Of a stretch of 7,092 bases of DNA, positions 1-6,561 are shown piece after piece. This DNA comes from Planctomycetaceae bacterium. GTDB lineage: Bacteria; Planctomycetota; Planctomycetia; Pirellulales; Pirellulaceae. Location: the NCBI GenBank assembly GCA_005773145.1, contig SXHS01000147.1, positions 1 to 7,092 of the forward strand. Direction: 5' to 3'. The translations under genes were made by a program, and so were the position numbers. Positions within the stretch are counted from its first letter, which is position 1, and each line of letters starts with the position of its first letter. Below the pieces are notes generated by a model. That model had not been told where the DNA came from, searched no databases, and saw only the letters and a program-made list of their open reading frames with translations.

Positions 1-372
1 GGACGTACTTTCGGTAAGCTCGCTCGGGATCGGTCCCCCGTTGGCCGCTTGGCAATAAGTGTGAAGTTGATCGTAAGCTACCCAACTGAGTCGCCTCCCC
101 TTTCTCGCGTAACCCGGAAAACTGCTGTGCCGCCAGAGCTCAGGATCGTTGGCCAGCGGACGGTTTCCCTTGCACGGATTCAAGTGAATATAGGAACGGA
201 GTGTCCAGTAGTATCCAGCGTCCTCGACCAAGAACGCCTGATAGCGCCCGTGATACAAGTGGCCCGTTCTTAGATTCCGTTTGGCATACCAATTGATGTA
301 GCCCGACTTACCGTGCCAAAGCGCAACTTCACAAGCGAGAGCCTGACAAAGAGTGTGCCCCCCATGGAACAT
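1..372 (-). pseudogene. REP-associated tyrosine transposase (RAYT, Y1_Tnp family), 5'-truncated remnant, cut by window edge
   Basis: Reading the minus strand, an open frame runs from an ATG at 372 to the left edge with no stop. From about position 315 it matches the C-terminal half of RAYT proteins: INWYAKR, then RTGHLYHGRYQAFLVEDAGY, then YIHLNPC, then WRHSSFPGYARKGRRLSWV. RAYTs are single-strand HUH-type transposases that act on REP palindromes. The usual N-terminal half, about 100 residues carrying the HUH (HxH) metal motif, is absent: only some 19 unrelated-looking residues precede the homology, an in-frame TGA lies at 382-384, and no other minus frame up to the yhcH-like gene resumes it. 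I infer a dead 5'-truncated copy. The stretch after the conserved block suits planctomycete-type members. The true end lies beyond the window. The family call is strong; the pseudogene status is likely but depends on the missing left flank. Confidence 0.8.
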
Positions 373-491
373 TTTCAGATTTCAAGTATTGTGCTCCTAG
401 GGTGCATTGTGGCACGTGGCGACGCTGTGTGTCACGGCCCCAGGGTCGAGTTGGTTTGTGAGTGTGTGCCATCTGGGAGTGATGTCCAACC

Positions 492-499
492 GAGGGGAG
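492..499 (+). promoter_or_regulatory. Ribosome binding site of the yhcH-like gene
   Basis: The purine stretch GAGGGGAG lies 10 bases before the ATG at 510 but only 1 base before the in-frame TTG at 501. This spacing decides in favour of the ATG, which also gives the family-typical N-terminus beginning MIVSEL. The 373-491 stretch before it holds no recognisable promoter boxes. Confidence 0.6.
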
Positions 500-509
500 T
501 TTGGCGAAG

Positions 510-971
510 ATGATCGTCAGCGAATTAGCGTTGTGGAAGACAATACCGGGCATGGACCGCCTAGCCTATGCCTTTGAGTTCTTGGAGCGAGAGTCCACGT
601 TGCAGCTCCCTGCTGGCAGGCACGATGTGGGGGACGACCGTTGGTATGTGATGGTGATTCGTACGGACTCGCGCCCCGAGGATGCGGCCGAATTCGAATC
701 GCATCGCAAGTATCTGGATATCCAATTTCTCGTGTCGGGACGTGAGACGATTGGCGTGGCACCCATCGCGGACCTGACCGAAACGGCTGCGTACAACGAC
801 GCGAAGGATGTCATTCTCTACGGCATTCCCGCCAGCTATTCTCGGCTCGCAATGGAACCGGGGCGATTTGCCGTGTTCTTTCCCGAAGATGGCCATATGC
901 CCAACTGCCATTTGGGCGGCCCACACCCGCTGCACAAGGTAGTGCTGAAGATTGCACTCAGTAGCCTCTAA
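510..971 (+). CDS. YhcH/YjgK/YiaL (DUF386) family protein
   Basis: Encodes 153 residues, the usual length of this single-domain beta-barrel family, which includes E. coli YhcH, YiaL and the EbgC beta subunit. Members bind a metal and are linked to sugar or sialic acid metabolism; the exact reaction is generally unproven. Visible family marks are the conserved ESHRKYLDIQF block (residues 63-73, with His65, Asp70 and Gln72 as likely ligand or pocket residues), GRETIGVAP (77-85), the FFPEDGHMP block (123-131, with Asp127 and His129) and a C-terminal HKVVLKI strand. It has no signal peptide, so it is cytosolic. The gene faces away from the transposase remnant and converges on the aldolase gene, with only 6 bp between the stops. 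No sugar transporter or kinase is adjacent to name a substrate. The family is confident, the role is not. Confidence 0.92.
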   Translation: MIVSELALWKTIPGMDRLAYAFEFLERESTLQLPAGRHDVGDDRWYVMVIRTDSRPEDAAEFESHRKYLDIQFLVSGRETIGVAPIADLTETAAYNDAKDVILYGIPASYSRLAMEPGRFAVFFPEDGHMPNCHLGGPHPLHKVVLKIALSSL

Positions 972-977
972 GAGTTG

Positions 978-1748
978 CTATCCCTCGCTCTCTTGACGCA
1001 TGCCATCGGTCGCTTGGCGTAGCGACCTGACCAAAAAATGGTTCCACTCGCCGAAGCAGATAAAACGATACTGTTCGCGGACCAATAGTGGTCCATCGCC
1101 TACCATCCAGGTCGCCTTGCCGGCCTCCTGTGCCGCGCGCCGAATCTGAGTCAGTGCTTCCGCCATGCGCGGATGATCAATACCAAACCAACAGGCTCCG
1201 AGCTGCGCTGATAGGTCGAACGGTCCGACCCCCAGCGCTGTGGTCAAAGGATGTTGGGCAATGCCGGTGACATTCGCAAGTCCTTCCAAGGTTTCGATCT
1301 GCGGGATCACGATGACATGATCTTCCACCACTTGGCGAAACGAGTCGTAGCTGTAGGTCGAGACCCAGGCATTACTGGGACCGCCGGGGCGACGCTTGCC
1401 GCGCGGCGGCAGGTAGACTCCTTGCTGGACGGATTCCAGGTCCTCAACCCGATCCACCGCCGGCACCACCAGACCACATGGTCCCAGGTCCATGGCGATG
1501 CGCGCCGCATCGAAATTCGCGGCATCAATCCGCACCAAGACGGGAAAATTCAGGAGGCGACCGCTCGCGCAGACTTGTGCGGCCAGGGCCGGATCGTGCT
1601 GCAGATGCTCACGATCCACAATCAAGTAATCCAACCCGCCTCGTCGCGCGAGCTCGACGGCATTGGGACGCAGGTCGTCGGTCAGTAACAAGCCCACGGT
1701 CAGTTGACCGTCTGTCAATCGTTGCTTCAATTGTATCGCTGGTTGCAT
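978..1748 (-). CDS. HpcH/HpaI-type class II aldolase (2-keto-3-deoxy or 2,4-dihydroxy acid aldolase family)
   Basis: Encodes 256 residues, the normal length for this TIM-barrel family. These metal-dependent enzymes cleave or form 2-keto-4-hydroxy acids, giving pyruvate plus an aldehyde; examples are HpaI, GarL and RhmA. The expected active-site residues are all visible: His48 in VDREH (usually DGEH), Arg73 in PVLVRIDA, the metal ligands Glu152 in IPQIET and Asp178 in GVGPFDLS, and the PPRGKRRPG loop at 114-122. Substrate cannot be told. The ATG at 1748 is chosen because ACGAGG sits just upstream and the family N-terminus (QLKQRL) begins there; the frame stays open to 1937, but that part overlaps the end of the NfeD gene. 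It follows NfeD by 28 bp on the same strand and is probably co-transcribed. The Arg46 in place of Gly before Glu47 is a small departure from the commonest motif. Confidence 0.9.
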   Translation of the reverse strand: MQPAIQLKQRLTDGQLTVGLLLTDDLRPNAVELARRGGLDYLIVDREHLQHDPALAAQVCASGRLLNFPVLVRIDAANFDAARIAMDLGPCGLVVPAVDRVEDLESVQQGVYLPPRGKRRPGGPSNAWVSTYSYDSFRQVVEDHVIVIPQIETLEGLANVTGIAQHPLTTALGVGPFDLSAQLGACWFGIDHPRMAEALTQIRRAAQEAGKATWMVGDGPLLVREQYRFICFGEWNHFLVRSLRQATDGMRQESEG

Positions 1749-1776
1749 GAATGCCTCGTGGCTCTCTAATGGGTCA

Positions 1777-3354
1777 CTAATGTTGCATCTCGCGGACGAC
1801 AATCCGATTGCCGCTGATCTCCAAGATCCGGACGGGACGCCCCGCCTCGACAAACGAACCGTCTGAGACCACGTCGTAGAACTGGTGGTCAAACAACGCC
1901 CGACCTGCCGGGCGCAACGCGGAGTCGGCCAGTCCAACTTGTCCCGGCCGCAGTTGGCTGATCGGTGCGTGTCCGGCGTAGTCCGTTGGCGCCCGCTCTG
2001 GATCGGGGCGGGGGGGCTGGAGCGCCAGTCGCCCCACCAGGGGAATAACGCCTAGGTACTGCGACAACCCCCAAGCCAGCAAACTAAACGCTATTCCCGC
2101 CGCGCAAAGTGCTGCCAAAGAATTTAACAGAATCTGCCATTGGGATCCGCTATGAGGGATGAAAAAATCTTGCCCGGCCATGACGAGACTCATCATCACA
2201 AACGCCATCCCAAACAAGCCAGCGACTCCGAAGCCTGGTATGACAAAAAATTCCAAAAGCAAGACGGTCAGACCGACCAGAAAGAGGACGACCTCCAGCC
2301 ACCCAGACGTTCCGCCCAAGAATCGACTCCAAAAGTAGAGGGCGAAACAGACCAGCGCCAATAAGCCCCCCACGCTGACCCCCGGTGCGCTAAACTCCAC
2401 GTACAAACCGGTGAGCGCGATGACCAGCAACAAGACCGTGGCGGGCCAGGAATTGAGGACAAACGCCAACGTATCGACCCAATCCGACTCGAAGGTCCAC
2501 AAGTGATCTCTATCGATCTGGAATTGTTCCAAGACCTGTTCTTGGCTCATGGCGGTGGCATCGGCCAGCGTTAATTCGACGGCCCGCTTGCCATTTACTT
2601 CCAGGAAAACACCCCGGCGGGATTCCTGCACGAGCGGTCCCTTGGTCCAATTGGCTGGGTCGGGCAATGCGTCCAGTTCCGCCTGTGACCGATAGGATAC
2701 CTTCCCCGTGGGATTGTGTGTGACGTGAAATACTTCGACATCCATATCCATCATCGCCTCGGCCAAAGCGGTCGGACGTTCCATGCGTTCAGCCAGGTCA
2801 CGCACGCGTCGCACCAGATCGGTGCGAATTTTCTCAGGCGCGTGGCGAAAGTCCCCTTTTTCATCCTGAAAGATGGGCCCAGCATCTCCCAGCCGAGCGG
2901 ATGGGTGCATGAGAATCTTGCGACAGCCGAGCGCCATGATGGCCCCCCCGCTGAGGGCCTCCCGTGGAATGAATGCCACGACCGATACCCGTGATGTTGC
3001 CACTGGGGCGTCGGCCGGTGGAGGCTGTCCGCCGAACGGCGCCTCGGCCTGCTCCCCCGGCGCATCGAGATCGGCGAGTCGCTGCGCCAGCGCAAAACTG
3101 GAATCTACCAGACCGCCCGGGCTATCAATCTCGACGAAGATCCAGGCCACTCCCGCAGCCCGCGCTCGCTCCAACTTGCGATAAAAGGCGTGTTCGCTGA
3201 GCGGATGAATCGGACCCTTGAAGGCGATCCAGGCCGCTCGCGGTGGGGCGGCTACCGGCGGTTCCGCCGCTGGTCGTGCCCAGCGGGCCGGAAGGCACGA
3301 CAGGGTCAACAGGGTAAGCAGGATGACACGCGAAAAGGTTGGTGATGGGGCCAT
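1777..3354 (-). CDS. Long-form NfeD family membrane-bound serine protease (ClpP/SppA-like fold)
   Basis: Encodes 525 residues. Order of parts: signal peptide or anchor (about 1-27), ClpP-class protease domain (about 40-215), a region with WTKGPLVQ and LTLADAT, then several hydrophobic segments (about 300-440), and a C-terminal OB-fold NfeD domain (about 460-525) with the SGNRIVVRE ending. In the protease domain, IDSPGGLVD (76-84) forms the oxyanion-side motif, Ser135 in ALSGGA is the likely nucleophile and Lys175 in APEKI the likely general base; the 40-residue spacing is close to that of the Ser97/Lys138 dyad of archaeal PH1510. Long NfeD proteins typically partner with stomatin/slipin proteins and cleave their C-termini; no slipin gene is in this window. 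A proline-rich insertion (about 97-121) lies before the nucleophile strand. The ATG at 3354 is preferred over one at 3414 because AAGGGA precedes it and the signal peptide starts there. It is the first gene of a likely operon with the aldolase. Confidence 0.92.
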   Translation of the reverse strand: MAPSPTFSRVILLTLLTLSCLPARWARPAAEPPVAAPPRAAWIAFKGPIHPLSEHAFYRKLERARAAGVAWIFVEIDSPGGLVDSSFALAQRLADLDAPGEQAEAPFGGQPPPADAPVATSRVSVVAFIPREALSGGAIMALGCRKILMHPSARLGDAGPIFQDEKGDFRHAPEKIRTDLVRRVRDLAERMERPTALAEAMMDMDVEVFHVTHNPTGKVSYRSQAELDALPDPANWTKGPLVQESRRGVFLEVNGKRAVELTLADATAMSQEQVLEQFQIDRDHLWTFESDWVDTLAFVLNSWPATVLLLVIALTGLYVEFSAPGVSVGGLLALVCFALYFWSRFLGGTSGWLEVVLFLVGLTVLLLEFFVIPGFGVAGLFGMAFVMMSLVMAGQDFFIPHSGSQWQILLNSLAALCAAGIAFSLLAWGLSQYLGVIPLVGRLALQPPRPDPERAPTDYAGHAPISQLRPGQVGLADSALRPAGRALFDHQFYDVVSDGSFVEAGRPVRILEISGNRIVVREMQH

Positions 3355-3465
3355 AGGTCCCTTCACTGTACTCGGTCCGATCCTGGCGGCCAAAGCCCAC
3401 CTGGCGGACGTCACGGTCCCTGCGACCGGCCCGTTTCGACGTTGCGGGGCCGATTGGACCTATGG
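3351..3465. repeat. 10-bp inverted repeat spanning the NfeD start codon and upstream leader
   Basis: CCATAGGTCC at 3351-3360 is exactly complemented by GGACCTATGG at 3456-3465, with 95 bp between. On the minus strand the proximal arm contains the NfeD ATG and the bases between it and the Shine-Dalgarno. If the NfeD transcript begins upstream of 3465, the two arms could pair and mask the start codon. Pairing does not extend beyond the 10 bp core on either side. The role is inferred. Confidence 0.45.
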
Positions 3466-3524
3466 TGACGATTGGGTGAGGGGAAGGAAACGAAGCTGTT
3501 TTGACCTTCGAGCGGGCATAAGGT

Positions 3525-3563
3525 AGGGTCGAGATGAGGCAGGACCCTGTGTGGTTCGACCTT
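3525..3563 (+). promoter_or_regulatory. Possible leader hairpin upstream of the HPt gene
   Basis: AGGGTCGA (3525-3532) can pair with TCGACCTT (3556-3563), 8 bp with one G-T wobble, around a 23-base loop. The same area repeats GACCTT (3503-3508 and 3558-3563). A TTGACC at 3501-3506 resembles a -35 box, but no convincing -10 box lies 16-18 bases after it. This could be an operator or a leader structure, or chance. Confidence 0.2.
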
Positions 3564-3589
3564 ACGCCGCGACCGCGCCCCGATAAGCC

Positions 3590-3598
3590 GGAAGGGAG
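3590..3598 (+). promoter_or_regulatory. Ribosome binding site of the HPt gene
   Basis: GGAAGGGAG lies 8 bases before the ATG at 3607, a good match in sequence and spacing, and fixes the start of the HPt protein. Confidence 0.6.
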
Positions 3599-3606
3599 AG
3601 ATTCCC

Positions 3607-3999
3607 ATGTCCCCGCAACCTGCCCGTCCGCCACAGGTCGATCGTCACACGTTGGCGTTGGATGAATTGATGGAACGCTGCCTTGGCAACCTTAATTTTG
3701 CTCAGCGGGTCGTGTCCGTATTCGAGGAACATTTTGGCCGGGATTTGGCGGCTCTTGAGGCCGGACTGGCGAGCGACGATATGGACGAGGTGGCGCGGAT
3801 CGCACATCGCATGAAGGGGTCTTCCGCCAATGCCGCAGCCCCCCAGCTATGTCGAGACATGGCCAGCATCGAGGAATTGGCCCAACATCATCGGTCGGCG
3901 GAGATGGCGCGTTGCATCTTGAAGCTGCGTGAGGATTGGAGTCAATTTCGCGAGACGGCCCAGCACATCCGCCCGACGGGCGCGACCAGCGGAAACTAG
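3607..3999 (+). CDS. Single-domain histidine phosphotransfer (HPt) protein
   Basis: Encodes 130 residues, almost all an HPt four-helix domain (about 16-120) with a short proline-rich N-terminal tail. HPt proteins carry phosphoryl groups between the receiver of a hybrid histidine kinase and a final response regulator. The phospho-accepting site is plain: His67 in IAHRMKGSSANAAA, followed by the usual Lys70-Gly71. It has no catalytic ATPase domain, so it is a carrier only, in the cytosol. The next gene, a receiver-HD-GYP protein, starts 16 bp after its stop on the same strand, so the two are very likely one operon and the receiver is its probable acceptor. No complete histidine kinase lies next to it. 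The fold call is secure; the direction of phosphate flow is inferred. Confidence 0.93.
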   Translation: MSPQPARPPQVDRHTLALDELMERCLGNLNFAQRVVSVFEEHFGRDLAALEAGLASDDMDEVARIAHRMKGSSANAAAPQLCRDMASIEELAQHHRSAEMARCILKLREDWSQFRETAQHIRPTGATSGN

Positions 4000-4000
4000 G

Positions 4001-4007
4001 GGGAGGA
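4001..4007 (+). promoter_or_regulatory. Ribosome binding site of the receiver-HD-GYP gene
   Basis: GGGAGGA lies 8 bases before the ATG at 4016, just after the HPt stop at 3999. It excludes the much longer in-frame reading from 3929, which would overlap the HPt gene. Confidence 0.7.
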
Positions 4008-4015
4008 GCGAGACC

Positions 4016-5125
4016 ATGCGTGTGCTGGTCGTGGATGACGACATCACGAGTGCTTGCTTGGTGGAGAATTTTCTCCTGGCCGCCGGCTATGAGGTGGGCG
4101 TCGCCCATGACGGCGTTGAGGCGTTCGACTTGCTGTGCCAGGGGGATTATCGGATAGTGATCTCCGACTGGCAGATGCCGCGCATGTCCGGGTTGGAGTT
4201 AACACGGCGCATCCGCGAACGCCACCTGGGATCCTACGTTTACGTCATTCTGTTGACGTCGCTGGGAGGCACTCAGAACCTCATCGAAGGATTGAACGCG
4301 GGAGCGGATGACTTCATCACCAAACCGTTTCAACCGGACGAGCTGCAAGTTCGCTTGCATGTCGCGGAACGGATCGTGGCGTTGGAGACTCGAGATCTCG
4401 TGATTTTCTCCATGGCCAAACTGGCCGAATCGCGCGATCCGGAGACCGGTGCTCATTTGGAGCGGATGCGTGCCTATTCGCGTTTGCTGGCCGAACATCT
4501 CTCGGAGACCGCCAAATTCGGCGATGTGATCAATGCGGACTACATTCGCACCCTATACCTGACCAGCCCCTTGCATGACATTGGCAAGGTCGGCATCCCG
4601 GACCAGGTGCTCCTTAAGCCTGGACGCCTCAACGAGTTTGAATTCCATGTCATGCAGCAACATACGGTGATTGGCGGAGCCACGCTGGACGCCGCGTTGC
4701 AGGCGCATCCGACGGCCGAGTTCCTGCGATTCGCCCGTGATATTGCCATGAGCCACCACGAGCGATTTGATGGCGAAGGATACCCGAATCGTCTGTCCGG
4801 CGAGCAGATTCCGCTCTGTGGTCGCATCGTTGCCGTGGCCGACGTCTACGACGCGTTGACCACCCGCCGCGTGTACAAGCCTGCCTATTCACACGATGTG
4901 GCACGTTCCATCATTCTGTCCGGACGTGGCACGCAATTCGATCCCGATATCGTGGACGCCTTCCTCAAGCGAGAAGCGGATTTCGTGGAAATCCATCATC
5001 AATTGGAGCGGGTCAGCGACCACGACACCACTTGGGTCATGCCGAGGGCTTACTCGGTACCGGAGCCGGCCGCCGAGATCCCCAGCCATGATTCCAGTAC
5101 CAGCGACACAGTGGTGATTGCTTGA
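4016..5125 (+). CDS. Response regulator with receiver and HD-GYP cyclic-di-GMP phosphodiesterase domains (RpfG-like architecture)
   Basis: Encodes 369 residues. The receiver domain (1-120) has the acidic pocket Asp7-Asp9, phospho-acceptor Asp51 in VISDWQMP, Thr81 and Lys103 in ITKPF. The HD-GYP domain (about 125-310) hydrolyses cyclic-di-GMP. Its metal ligands are all present: Glu143 and His147 in DPETGAHLER, His187-Asp188 in HDIGKVGIP, His216, His247-His248 followed by the Gly255-Tyr256-Pro257 signature, and Asp276 in VADVYDALTT. The Glu143 form is the one associated in the family with a three-metal centre. It is predicted to be active and switched by phosphorylation, with the upstream HPt as likely donor. 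A tail of about 50 residues (320-369), rich in Pro, Ser, Asp and Glu, has no recognised domain. The domain layout equals that of RpfG, but orthology is not claimed. Its end is 118 bp from the end of the convergent methyltransferase gene. Confidence 0.95.
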   Translation: MRVLVVDDDITSACLVENFLLAAGYEVGVAHDGVEAFDLLCQGDYRIVISDWQMPRMSGLELTRRIRERHLGSYVYVILLTSLGGTQNLIEGLNAGADDFITKPFQPDELQVRLHVAERIVALETRDLVIFSMAKLAESRDPETGAHLERMRAYSRLLAEHLSETAKFGDVINADYIRTLYLTSPLHDIGKVGIPDQVLLKPGRLNEFEFHVMQQHTVIGGATLDAALQAHPTAEFLRFARDIAMSHHERFDGEGYPNRLSGEQIPLCGRIVAVADVYDALTTRRVYKPAYSHDVARSIILSGRGTQFDPDIVDAFLKREADFVEIHHQLERVSDHDTTWVMPRAYSVPEPAAEIPSHDSSTSDTVVIA

Positions 5126-5177
5126 GTCGCTGAGACGCCGCTTGGCGTACCGGTACGGCAGCAGGATCCTTGGGGCT

Positions 5178-5210
5178 GTCTCCCCACCGACATCGGGTCG
5201 GGGGGGAGAC
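5178..5210. terminator. GC-rich hairpin between convergent genes, probable two-way transcription stop
   Basis: GTCTCCCC (5178-5185) pairs with GGGGAGAC (5203-5210). Inside, after one A-G mismatch, CCGAC (5187-5191) pairs with GTCGG (5197-5201) around the 5-base loop ATCGG. Thirteen of 14 positions pair. It lies between the stops of the HD-GYP and methyltransferase genes, as expected of a shared terminator. Neither strand has a T-run after the stem, so it is not a textbook intrinsic terminator; it may instead protect 3' ends or stall polymerase. Confidence 0.6.
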
Positions 5211-5243
5211 TACGTTGAACATCGCGAATCCATCGTCGTCGGT

Positions 5244-6341
5244 TCAGTCCGCCGAACTTGGCATCGTGTCGAACCCCGAGACCGGCTGTTGCTGATCGAC
5301 GTGTGCCGTATCCACACGAAGGAGCGACGTCCGGGACATGTCCGCCACAAAATTCATGATGGTGCCGGTTTCGTCTCGAGTCATCTTCAGCGATGGTCCG
5401 TCCACGCCCGCTTGCACCAACAGGTCGCGGCATTCCTCTTCCGTGCGCTGCAGGAAGTGCCAATCAACCAACCATTGATAGTCTGTCTTGTCGTAGCGTC
5501 GCATGTCCTTAAAGGCAACGTACAGGGTTCCCGTCTCGGTGAGCAATTGACGCAGACCACTCATCATCGGCACCAGGTAGCGATCGGGGATGTAGTCGAA
5601 CAGGCCGATGCTGTAGACGACGTCGAATGTCCCATGCTGTTCCTGGAACGGCGCCGGCGTGGCCAGTCGCAATGCGTTGTACCGCACGCAGCGTATGTCC
5701 GTCTGCCCGGTGTCGCGCAGTCCCGCCAGCGACTCGACGTGGGCCAGAGCGGCAGAATCGTAATCGACGCAGGTCACTTGCACGGGCCGATTCGTCGGGA
5801 ACATATTGCCAACCGCGTGCTCCTGAAACGGGCCGCAGGCCACATTGAGGATCTTGACCGGTCCGGTACGCTGCTGAACCTGTTCGATGAGGAAGTCACG
5901 CGCGCAACGCATACGGGCCGGGACCGCACGTCCCAACGCTGTATCGAGAAAATATTGATCCAGATATCCGCCAAGTCCGCCGGCCTGAGGCTGCCTGGAA
6001 TAGATGGTCAGTAGCATCTCGTAGTCCCCCGGATACCCGCGCGGCTTGGTCTTGGCGTGGTGCATCAACGGGCTCTGGTCGAACCAAGGGGCGATCGTCT
6101 CGCGATAACGTTTCCGAACTTCGGCCAGCTGTTCGAGATCGCCGCCGATTTCGGTCTCGAGTTCGAGGCACGCGTGCCCCACGTCGTGAATGGCCTGCAC
6201 CAGACGATCGTAGTGGGCATCGCGGCATGGCTCAGCGGATCGATCGAGCACGCTTTCCAGGTCACGCAACACTTGCGTGAACGCGGCCGCATCCACTTGA
6301 AAAAAACGGTCCACATAATCCGACAACAATCGCACTCCCAT
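5244..6341 (-). CDS. Class I SAM-dependent methyltransferase, PhcB-like (3-OH-PAME synthase-type) group
   Basis: Encodes 365 residues. An N-terminal helical part (1-135) contains TKPRGYPGDYEML (98-110), a mark of proteins often annotated as extracellular factor 3-hydroxypalmitic acid methyl ester biosynthesis proteins. The Rossmann methyltransferase domain follows (about 140-310): SAM motif ILNVACGP (164-171), acidic strand-2 residue Asp193 in TCVDYD, FDVVYSIGLFDYIPD as the strand-4 region and a later GTLYVAF strand. A soluble cytosolic enzyme is expected; the methyl acceptor is unknown, and a fatty acid is only suggested by family resemblance. The start is one of two adjacent ATGs (6344 or 6341) just after AAGGGGGGG; 6341 gives the better spacing. 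An upstream in-frame ATG at 6434 lacks a ribosome site. It converges on the HPt/HD-GYP operon and diverges from the kinase-like gene. Confidence 0.88.
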   Translation of the reverse strand: MGVRLLSDYVDRFFQVDAAAFTQVLRDLESVLDRSAEPCRDAHYDRLVQAIHDVGHACLELETEIGGDLEQLAEVRKRYRETIAPWFDQSPLMHHAKTKPRGYPGDYEMLLTIYSRQPQAGGLGGYLDQYFLDTALGRAVPARMRCARDFLIEQVQQRTGPVKILNVACGPFQEHAVGNMFPTNRPVQVTCVDYDSAALAHVESLAGLRDTGQTDIRCVRYNALRLATPAPFQEQHGTFDVVYSIGLFDYIPDRYLVPMMSGLRQLLTETGTLYVAFKDMRRYDKTDYQWLVDWHFLQRTEEECRDLLVQAGVDGPSLKMTRDETGTIMNFVADMSRTSLLRVDTAHVDQQQPVSGFDTMPSSAD

Positions 6342-6407
6342 CATTCCCCCCCTTAAGAAAATAAAACTAGTGAAAAGTCGCATGCCACCTGGGGCGCTTG
6401 TGCCGCT

Positions 6408-6420
6408 TTCGCGTCGCGAA
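6408..6420. repeat. Perfect 13-bp palindrome, candidate operator
   Basis: TTCGCG and CGCGAA flank a single central T, about 67 bp upstream of the methyltransferase start. It could bind a dimeric regulator; this is inference from symmetry and position. Confidence 0.4.
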
Positions 6421-6561
6421 CTAACGAATGTCAACGCAGAGTGGGAAACGCAAAACGGTTCAGCGCGTCCCGAAACTTCGGTCTACACCATCAGGAAGTA
6501 GGGCCGAATCGCAGGACATCGTTCGTTGTCGCGGGAAACGTCCAAAGTGTCAATTACTAAG

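Noticed and set aside
561..935. A 124-codon minus-strand open frame within the yhcH-like gene
   Set aside because: It is antisense to a well-supported DUF386 gene and shows no motif of its own.
962..995. AAGAG / CTCTT pairing between the ends of the yhcH-like and aldolase genes
   Set aside because: Only 5 bp with a loop of about 14 bases, inside coding sequence; too weak for a terminator.
1749..1937. N-terminal extension of the aldolase to 1937
   Set aside because: It would overlap the NfeD 3' end by about 160 bp, and the added residues do not look like the family; a good ribosome site precedes 1748.
3929..4015. N-terminal extension of the HD-GYP regulator upstream of 4016
   Set aside because: It would overlap the HPt gene, and the receiver fold starts exactly at the 4016 ATG behind a strong ribosome site.
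5146..5157. 12-bp palindrome CGTACCGGTACG after the HD-GYP stop
   Set aside because: Perfect symmetry but no loop for a hairpin and no promoter nearby; it may be chance, and no role can be argued.
5118..6014. A 298-codon plus-strand open frame opposite the methyltransferase gene
   Set aside because: It lies wholly antisense to a gene with clear SAM motifs, has no family-like motifs and overlaps the terminator hairpin. It is best seen as a shadow of GC-rich coding DNA.
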